The notes under the pieces were generated by a model, which was not told the origin of the DNA, did not search any database, and saw only the letters and a program-made list of their open reading frames with translations. The position numbers and the translations under genes are program-made. From Pseudoxanthomonas suwonensis (GTDB taxonomy: Bacteria; Pseudomonadota; Gammaproteobacteria; Xanthomonadales; Xanthomonadaceae), in contig NZ_PDWP01000005.1 of NCBI RefSeq assembly GCF_010093235.1, positions 1 to 64,000 of the forward strand: a stretch of 64,000 bases of DNA. The letters run 5' to 3'. Below are positions 57,834 to 64,000 of the stretch, piece by piece. The stretch's first letter is position 1, and each line of letters starts with the position of its first letter.

Positions 57834-60695
57834 TCAGCGGCGCACGCTCTCCTCCGGGCCGAGGGTGGTCGGGGTGGCGCGGCGCACGAGCTCGATGCGC
57901 TGGAATACCAGCGCCGGATCGACCAGCCACAGCTTGACGGTGTTGGCGCCGGCGCGGACGCGATGGCGCGAGCGGGCCACGTGGACGTTGTCGATCACCG
58001 CCGCTTCCCAGGCGGTGAAGTCGGGATCACCGGGGGTGGGATCCAGGCGGATGTTGCCCAGCCGCGGCGCCTCGTCGTTGACCGAGACCGCGTAGCGCAG
58101 GCCGCCGCGATGGCGGATGTCCAGGGTCGGCGAGACCAGCACGCGCAGCTCGACTTCGCCTTCCTCATGCATCACCACCGGATATTCCAGGCGCGCGCCA
58201 TCTCCGCCGGGCACCAGCGGCTCGCCGGTGGCGGGCCACGCCGTGACCGCCGACAGGGTGCGGCCCAGGTTCGGGATCACCTGCCACTGGCCCCCGGGCG
58301 GCGGCACGGCGCGGCTGTAATGCTCGGCCTCGATCGCGACCACGCCATTGCCCTCGACGAAGCCGCGCGCGCCGCGGTGGCGGGGGGGCTTGTTCACCGG
58401 CACGGTCACATAGACCTCGGTCCAGTCCTGGCCGCGGATGTAGATCACGCCTTCATGCCGGCCTTCCGGCAGGGCATCCCAGTCGATCTCCAGCCTGAGC
58501 GGCTGCTCGTCGGCAACCTCGCCGGCGGCCGGCGAGACCTTCAGCCACGGGGCGCGGCTGGTGGCGGTGAACGGAATCGGCGCCTGGCCACGGTTGAACA
58601 CCACCACCTCGCGGGTCGGGGCGGCCACCGGATCCAGCTCCGGCAGCCGCGGCGCGCGCAGGCTCGCCGGCCAGCCGGTGGGATCGCCTTCGATCGCCAC
58701 GCCCGTCACGCCCTTCTCCGGGGCATCGACACTCACCAGCGCCGGCAGGATGTTGCGCGGCGGCGACTGCCAGTGGGTATAGCCGATGCGCGGCTGGCTC
58801 ATCATGTGCACCCACTTGCCGCCGGCGATGTCCTGCTCGTACACGCGCTGCAGCTCGGCATCACGCGCGAACAGTTCGCGCGCCTTCGTCGCCCAGGCAT
58901 TGGCCGGGGCCCGGCCCTGCGCCGCGTACAGGCGGTTGCGGGCCACGGCCACGTGCAGGTGGTTGAGGTTGGCGCTGGCCAGCACCGGGTACTCGACCAG
59001 CTGGTACCAGGCGTCGCGGTGGCTGGCCGGGATCTTCGGTGCCAGCGCCTGTACCTTGGCGACCAGCGCATCCCATTCGGCCAGCACGCGATCGGCCTCG
59101 CGGTCGTGGACCAGGCTCCAGGTGGAGGCGTCGATCAGTTCCGGCTTGCGCCGCGCGTTGAGCCTCGTGTAGCCGGTGAGGATGTCGCCGATCGCCTGCG
59201 CGTGCACCGCTCCGAACTGCTCGGCCGCCCAGCGCGACGGATAGGCCTTGATCCATTCCAGGTCGGCCGCGTCCGGATCCCAGGCCTGGTCGAGGAAGGC
59301 GCTGATCGGCAGTTCCTGCGGCTTGATGTCGCCGACGTTGACCACCCACAGCCGCTCCACGCCGTGGGCCCAGGCCAGGCGCATCTGCTCCCAGGCGCGC
59401 TCGACCTGGGTGGTGTTGATCCACTTGTAGTTGCGCGGGCCGCCGACGTAGTCGAAGTGGTAGTACACGCCGTAGCCGCCGGGGCGCCGGTCGGCCGGGT
59501 CGGGCAGGCGGCGGATGTTGCCCCAGTTGTCGTCGGCGAACAGCAGGGTCACGTCGTCGGGCACGCGCATGCCCTTGTCGTAGTAGTCCTGCACTTCCTT
59601 GTAGAGCGCCCACACCTGCGGGGTCTGCTCGACGGGCTTTCCGGTGACCTCGCCGATGATGCGGCGCTGATCGGCCACGATCTGCTCCAGCAGGGCGGTG
59701 GCGGTCTCCTCGCTCATCGGCTCGTCGCCGTCGCCGCGCATGCCCAGGGTGACCACGGCCTCGCGACCCTGCAGCCGCTCCATGCCGCCGCGCCAGAACT
59801 CCTGCAGCGTCTTCGCGTTGCGGCGGTAGTCCCAGGGGCCTTTGCCGTAGCGCGACCACTCGTCGTGCGCGCGCATCATCGGCTCGTGGTGGCTGGTGCC
59901 GATGACCACGCCGTAGGCATCGGCGACCTCGGCGTTCTTCGGATCGTCGTCGTAGAACGCGCGCGGCAGCCACATTGCCGGCCACAGGTAGTTGGCCTTG
60001 TGGCGCATGATCAGCTGGAACACGCGCTCGTAGAAGCGGTGGTTGGTGCCGCCGAAGGTCGCCTTGCTCCAGCCACCGAGCGCCGGGTCCTCGTCGTTGA
60101 TGAAGATGCCGCGGTAGCGCACCTTCGGCGCGTCGACGAAGCGGCCCGGGGCGATGTACAGGCTCGCATGCCTTGCCGGCGGCACGTCGGCCCACCAGGT
60201 CCACGGCGAGACGCCGATCCGGCGCGACAGTTCGTACAGGCCGTAGGCGGTGCCGCGGCGGTCGGCACCGACCACCAGCAGGGCGCGGTCGATGCCGGGC
60301 TCCGGCTTGTCCACGACCTGCAGCAGGTACGCTTCCCACACGCCCTCTACGCCACCGGTATCAATCCGACGATCGCGGACGATGCGGTCGATGCGCGGGC
60401 TGTGGCCCAGGGTTCCGGCGATGATCGCCAGCTTCGGCTGCGCCGTCGCCGCGTCCTTGCCGGCGACCGCGGCCAGGTCGGCGCGCAACGCATCGGCCGC
60501 CAGCTTCACCGCCTCGAAGTCGGCCTCGTCCACCAGCACGGGCAGCGGAACGCCGCGCTCGATCAGCGGCAGGCTGCCGGAGGTGCGGGCTTCGCATACG
60601 GTGGCGGGGCTGCGGCAGTCCGGCCGCGCCAGCGCGATCCCCGGCAGCAGGAACGCGGCGCCCAGCAGCAGGGCAAGGTGTCGCTTGGTCATCAT
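57834..60695 (-). CDS. Alpha-glucuronidase, GH115
   Basis: 953 residues. A signal peptide ends GIALARP. GH115 text runs through the protein: YRGIFINDEDPALGGW, HKANYLWPAMWLPRAFYDDDP, GTSHHEPMMRAHDEW, LGMRGDGDEPM and ADDNWGNIRRLP. C-terminal beta-rich domains close the molecule. GH115 removes 4-O-methylglucuronate from both internal and terminal xylose units, a wider range than GH67. The start is ATGATG at 60695 or 60692, after GAGAGACC. The gene lies 71 bp after the MFS gene and 45 bp before uxaC, within the same operon. Confidence 0.93.
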   Translation of the reverse strand: MMTKRHLALLLGAAFLLPGIALARPDCRSPATVCEARTSGSLPLIERGVPLPVLVDEADFEAVKLAADALRADLAAVAGKDAATAQPKLAIIAGTLGHSPRIDRIVRDRRIDTGGVEGVWEAYLLQVVDKPEPGIDRALLVVGADRRGTAYGLYELSRRIGVSPWTWWADVPPARHASLYIAPGRFVDAPKVRYRGIFINDEDPALGGWSKATFGGTNHRFYERVFQLIMRHKANYLWPAMWLPRAFYDDDPKNAEVADAYGVVIGTSHHEPMMRAHDEWSRYGKGPWDYRRNAKTLQEFWRGGMERLQGREAVVTLGMRGDGDEPMSEETATALLEQIVADQRRIIGEVTGKPVEQTPQVWALYKEVQDYYDKGMRVPDDVTLLFADDNWGNIRRLPDPADRRPGGYGVYYHFDYVGGPRNYKWINTTQVERAWEQMRLAWAHGVERLWVVNVGDIKPQELPISAFLDQAWDPDAADLEWIKAYPSRWAAEQFGAVHAQAIGDILTGYTRLNARRKPELIDASTWSLVHDREADRVLAEWDALVAKVQALAPKIPASHRDAWYQLVEYPVLASANLNHLHVAVARNRLYAAQGRAPANAWATKARELFARDAELQRVYEQDIAGGKWVHMMSQPRIGYTHWQSPPRNILPALVSVDAPEKGVTGVAIEGDPTGWPASLRAPRLPELDPVAAPTREVVVFNRGQAPIPFTATSRAPWLKVSPAAGEVADEQPLRLEIDWDALPEGRHEGVIYIRGQDWTEVYVTVPVNKPPRHRGARGFVEGNGVVAIEAEHYSRAVPPPGGQWQVIPNLGRTLSAVTAWPATGEPLVPGGDGARLEYPVVMHEEGEVELRVLVSPTLDIRHRGGLRYAVSVNDEAPRLGNIRLDPTPGDPDFTAWEAAVIDNVHVARSRHRVRAGANTVKLWLVDPALVFQRIELVRRATPTTLGPEESVRR

Positions 60696-60766
60696 CGGTC
60701 TCTCGCAATGGCGGCCACGGCCGGCACGCATGGCGCGGCCGTGGCGTCAGTGAGGCGCACGCCGGC

Positions 60767-62065
60767 TCAGGAGCCGTGCGCGCGCGGCAGTTCGAAACGG
60801 GCAGGATCCAGGCGCGGCGCCAGCAGGTGCACCACCAGCAGCGCGACCACGTAGGCCGATCCGGCGATCAGGAAGATCGTCCCGTAGCTGCCGGTGGCCT
60901 GGAGCTGGGCACCGGCGAACAGCGACATGGCCATGCCGCCGACCGCGCCGGCGAAGCCGCCGATGCCCACCACCGAAGCCACCGCCTGGCGCGGGAACAT
61001 GTCCGAGGGCAGGGTGAACACGTTGGCCGACCAGCCCTGGTGGCCGGCCATGGCCAGGCCGATCAGGCCCACCGCCAGCCACAGGTTGTCGACCTGCGTC
61101 ACCAGCACCACCGGTGCCACGCACAGCGCGCACACCAGCATCGCGGCCTTGCGCGCGCGGTTGAGGCTCCAGCCCAGGCGCATGAAGCGCCCGGCCAGCC
61201 AGCCGCCGGCGATGCTGCCGACGTCGGCCATCAGGTACACGACGATCATCGGCGGGCCGATCGTCGCAAGCGACAGTCCGTACTCGGAGGCGAGGAACTT
61301 GCCGAGCCAGAACAGGAACAGCCACCACACCGGGTCGGTGATGAACTTGGCCGCCACGAACGACCAGGCCTGGCGGTGCCGCAGCAACTGCAGCCAGGGC
61401 ACCTTGACCGTGCTTTCCGGCGGATCGGAGCGGATATGGGCCAGCTCCGCGGCCGAGAGCCTGGGCTGCTGCTCCGGCGGGCGGTAGCGCGTGAGCCACA
61501 GCGCCAGCCAGATCGCGCTGAGCACGCCAGTGCACAGGAAGGCCGCCTGCCAGCCCCAGGCCGCGGCGACGACCGGCACGATCAACGGCGCGGCGATCGC
61601 GCCGATGTTGGATCCGGCATTGAAGATGCCTACCGCCAGCGCGCGCTCGCGCTTTGGGAACCATTCGGCCACGGTCTTGACCGCGGCCGGGAAGTTGCCC
61701 GCTTCGCCCAGCCCCAGGGCGAAGCGCGCGATGATGAAGCCGATCACGCTGGCGGCCAGTGCGTGGCCCATCGCCGCCAGCGACCAGATGCCGATCGCCA
61801 GCGCGTAGCCGATGCGCGTGCCGAAACGGTCGATCACCGCGCCGGCGCACAGCAGGCCGATCGCGTAGGCGGCCTGGAAGGCCGTCACGATGTAGCCGTA
61901 CTCGATCTCGCTCCAGCCGATCTCGTCCTGCAGGAACGGCGCGAGCACGCCCAGCACCTGGCGGTCGATGTAGTTGATCGTGGTGGCGGCCAGCAGCATG
62001 GCGCACACGCGCCAGCGGTACCTGCCGACCTTGCCGGCGACCGGTGCCGGAGTCGCCATGTTCAC
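60767..62065 (-). CDS. MFS transporter, hexuronate (ExuT-like) type
   Basis: 432 residues with 12 membrane segments. The anion:cation symporter pattern is clear: ATTINYIDRQVLGVLAPFLQ in helix 1, GLGEAGNFPAAVKTVAEWFP in helix 4, and GWQAAFLCTGVLSAIW. ExuT relatives bring in glucuronate and galacturonate. As the first gene before GH115 and uxaC it probably imports (methyl)glucuronate. GGAGGT lies 5 nt before the GTG at 62065 and 11 nt before an in-frame ATG at 62059; either may be the start. Confidence 0.9.
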   Translation of the reverse strand: MNMATPAPVAGKVGRYRWRVCAMLLAATTINYIDRQVLGVLAPFLQDEIGWSEIEYGYIVTAFQAAYAIGLLCAGAVIDRFGTRIGYALAIGIWSLAAMGHALAASVIGFIIARFALGLGEAGNFPAAVKTVAEWFPKRERALAVGIFNAGSNIGAIAAPLIVPVVAAAWGWQAAFLCTGVLSAIWLALWLTRYRPPEQQPRLSAAELAHIRSDPPESTVKVPWLQLLRHRQAWSFVAAKFITDPVWWLFLFWLGKFLASEYGLSLATIGPPMIVVYLMADVGSIAGGWLAGRFMRLGWSLNRARKAAMLVCALCVAPVVLVTQVDNLWLAVGLIGLAMAGHQGWSANVFTLPSDMFPRQAVASVVGIGGFAGAVGGMAMSLFAGAQLQATGSYGTIFLIAGSAYVVALLVVHLLAPRLDPARFELPRAHGS

Positions 62066-62489
62066 CGGTTACCTCCGCGCGCGGCTGCGCTGCAGCGCAA
62101 CATAAATACGCGATTATCGCAGTGCAGCATAAGCTCCCTTCCCGAGGTGCGTTGCTTTGATATCGGTATCATTAACACAGCACGATACTCGCCACCACCT
62201 CGAGCGCGAGTAATACCAGCGATGTCAGCGCTGTCATCCGCGAGTGCGGATCCCCCTTGAAATACAGGCTTTTTCATCGTGCAGCGCAACATGCGGCACC
62301 GCATTGAAATGCGGGTTGCGCATGCTTTTCTGTGAGCGCTACCATCGCCGCCGCTTGTGGGACCGGTGTCGCTCCATGAAAACAGCGATATCGCCCGGCA
62401 GCGAAATCACATACCAACAGCCAGAGACACCGGTGGACGTAACGCTCGCACGACGCGGCGCCCTGTCCACCAGAACGGGAGGGAATACG
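62066..62489. promoter_or_regulatory. Divergent control region of the MFS-GH115 operon and TonB receptor
   Basis: A 424-bp, relatively A+T-rich gap between divergent starts. It holds the perfect palindrome TGCGCTGCAGCGCA (62086-62099), GCAGTGCAGC (62119-62128), the xyl-box-like site (62158-62171), and two exact copies of TGCAGCGCAACAT (62091-62103 and 62280-62292). TTGATA at 62157-62162 could be a plus-strand -35 box, but it overlaps the operator and lacks a good -10 partner. Confidence 0.55.
62158..62171. promoter_or_regulatory. Putative XylR operator (xyl-box) of the divergent unit
   Basis: TGATATCGGTATCA is nearly symmetrical (TGATA and TATCA) and matches 10 of 14 positions of the Xanthomonas xyl-box as I recall it. 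It shares its first half with the sites at 28086 and 22275. It can serve both the minus-strand five-gene run and the TonB receptor. Confidence 0.58.
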
Positions 62490-64000
62490 GTGAACAGGAA
62501 GCCTTGCAAGACAGAACTGTCGCGCGCATTGGGCCTGCTGTGCCTGGCGATCGCCAGCGGCAGCGCGTTCGCGCAGGAAACGGAGGCCGGGCAGGACGGC
62601 GACCAGGCGGTCCAGCTCGATACGGTGACCGTCCGCGGTTTCCGGCAGAGCCTGCAGTACTCGACCGAAGCCAAGCGTGACTCCACCGGCTTCACCGACT
62701 CGATCTTCGCCGAGGACATCGGCAAGTTCCCGGACACCAACATCGCCGAGTCGCTGGCGCGCGTGCCGGGCATCCAGCTCAACCGCGACGTCAACGGCGA
62801 AGGCCTGAACATCGCCATCCGCGGCCTGCCCAACAGCTTCACCAAGACCACCATCAACGGCGCCTCGGTGGCGACCGCCTCGATCGGCCTGGATGCGACC
62901 AACCAGAACCGCGAGGTCGACCTCAACATCTTCCCGACCGAGTTCTTCAACCAGCTGACGGTCTACAAGTCGCCGACCGCCAAGCTGCCGGAAGGCGGCG
63001 CCGCCGGCGTGGTCGACATGCGCAACATGCGCCCGTTCGACATGCCGGGCTCCCACCTGACCTACTCGCTGCAGGCCGACTACAACGACAACAGCGAGAA
63101 GACCAGCCCGCGCGGCACCGTGATCGGGTCCTGGACCAACGCGGACGGCACCTTCGGCGTGCTGGCCGGCGTGACCTCGCAGCGCGGCAAGCTGGGCGTG
63201 GAAGGCTACGAGACCATCGGCTGGACCAACCCGAACCTGACCAACGCCCAGTGCGGCAACGGCGGCGCCCCGGACGGCTGCCCGGCCCTGGGCCAGCCCT
63301 GCAATGTCACCGGTGGCAACGGCTGGCGCATCCCGGACAGCGTTCCGAACAACGGCTCGACCATCGCCGCCGGCCTGACCCCGGGCCAGGCGATCGACGC
63401 CGCGTGGCTGGAGGCCAACAACCCGGGCCTGTCCGCCGCGCAGATCGGCGAAGCGCTGATCCCGCGCCTGGGCCGTCCGGTGCACATGTCCGGCGACCGC
63501 GACCGCGATGCCTTCCTGGCTTCGGTGCAGTGGCGTCCGAACGACAGCGTCGAGGCCTACGTCGACGTGCTGTACACCGACGTACACCGCACCAACCAGC
63601 GCCTGGACATGAACCTGGTGGGCCGCAACGGCGCGATCATCCCGCTGGACATGCAGCTGGACGCGAACAACGTCGTCACCAGCGCCACCTTCACCAACGC
63701 CCAGTTCTTCCTGGAAGCGCGTCCGTACGTGGAGGACGTCAAGTACTGGCACGTGACCCCGGGCGCGACCTTCTGGTTCGGCGCCGACCAGAACATCAAG
63801 CTGGACGTGCAGGCCAACGCCAGCCGCAGCTGGATGTTCCGCGAGTCGCCGACCATCCTGTTCAACTCGCCGTTCACCACCCTGCAGTACACCAACAACG
63901 GTGACGTCCCGAGCTGGACCACCGGCATCGACCTGAACGACCCCAATCTGGGCTGGACCTGGGAAGGCGGCCGCGTGTGGGCGCAGAACGAGAAGCGCGT
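62490..64000 (+). CDS. TonB-dependent receptor, probable xylo-oligosaccharide uptake (partial)
   Basis: The first 503 codons are in the window and no stop codon is reached; the rest lies beyond the right edge. The GTG start at 62490 follows GGGAGGGA. A signal peptide ends SGSAFAQE, then a TonB-box-like QLDTVTVRG, and the plug domain starts DSTGFTDSIFAEDIGKFPDT with NIAESLARVPGIQLNR, typical of proteobacterial sugar TBDTs. Plug phrases IRGLPNSFTKT and VVDMRNMRPFD also fit. Sharing a control region with the GH115 operon suggests decorated xylo-oligomers as ligand. Confidence 0.92.
   Translation, partial: MNRKPCKTELSRALGLLCLAIASGSAFAQETEAGQDGDQAVQLDTVTVRGFRQSLQYSTEAKRDSTGFTDSIFAEDIGKFPDTNIAESLARVPGIQLNRDVNGEGLNIAIRGLPNSFTKTTINGASVATASIGLDATNQNREVDLNIFPTEFFNQLTVYKSPTAKLPEGGAAGVVDMRNMRPFDMPGSHLTYSLQADYNDNSEKTSPRGTVIGSWTNADGTFGVLAGVTSQRGKLGVEGYETIGWTNPNLTNAQCGNGGAPDGCPALGQPCNVTGGNGWRIPDSVPNNGSTIAAGLTPGQAIDAAWLEANNPGLSAAQIGEALIPRLGRPVHMSGDRDRDAFLASVQWRPNDSVEAYVDVLYTDVHRTNQRLDMNLVGRNGAIIPLDMQLDANNVVTSATFTNAQFFLEARPYVEDVKYWHVTPGATFWFGADQNIKLDVQANASRSWMFRESPTILFNSPFTTLQYTNNGDVPSWTTGIDLNDPNLGWTWEGGRVWAQNEKR

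Overview
This window looks like chromosomal DNA from the family Xanthomonadaceae (Lysobacteraceae); a xylan-degrading genus such as Pseudoxanthomonas, Lysobacter or Luteimonas would fit. This rests on the high G+C, the plsB/pyrF/rdgC/ttcA housekeeping set, a TonB-dependent receptor in place of a SusC/D pair, and a LacI-family XylR locus arranged much like the one I know from Xanthomonas. I see no rRNA or tRNA gene, insertion sequence, phage gene, CRISPR array or replication origin.

Positions 1-22,100 are mainly housekeeping. There is a repeat-bearing gene-free stretch (1-424), an M28 lipoprotein peptidase, a VNG-repeat exported protein, EnvC with an S41 protease, DUF1820, rhomboid protease, a FadL-type porin, an SMP-30-like lipoprotein, a YgjP-type metallopeptidase, RdgC, TtcA and YdcH. 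These are followed by a large membrane protein that joins a winged-helix DNA-binding domain, a Ser/Thr kinase and TPRs, then a lipoprotein-plsB pair, a P4-type phosphatase overlapping pyrF, and a DinB protein.

Positions 22,275-45,588 hold a glucuronoxylan and pentose catabolism block. xylB, xylA and a sugar-porter MFS gene come first, then a divergent LacI repressor. A ten-gene plus-strand run follows: GH67 alpha-glucuronidase, SGNH acetylesterase, mannonate dehydratase ManD, GH43, GH3, fructuronate reductase, FAH-family sugar-acid dehydratase, alpha-ketoglutarate semialdehyde dehydrogenase, YjhG-type xylonate dehydratase and a GntP-family permease. The last four form the lower oxidative (Weimberg-type) route from pentonate to alpha-ketoglutarate.

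Positions 45,628-52,314 interrupt the sugar block with a DUF3396 protein, a flavin-dependent halogenase-like protein, an MrfA/MrfB-type helicase-exonuclease repair pair and a small exported protein of unknown function.

Positions 52,328-64,000 hold the second half of the xylan system. Five minus-strand genes (hexuronate-type MFS, GH115 alpha-glucuronidase, glucuronate isomerase, GH2, GH10 xylanase) are divergent from a TonB-dependent receptor that runs off the window.

The likely flow is as follows. GH10 cuts xylan and the TonB receptor imports oligomers. GH115, GH67, the acetylesterase, GH43, GH3 and GH2 strip and split them. MFS carriers take xylose and hexuronate into the cytoplasm. Xylose goes through XylA/XylB, and glucuronate through UxaC, UxuB and ManD to 2-keto-3-deoxygluconate; the kinase and aldolase for that product are not in the window. 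Three 14-bp operator-like sites (22,275; 28,086; 62,158) resemble the Xanthomonas xyl-box and probably tie the transcription units into one XylR regulon.
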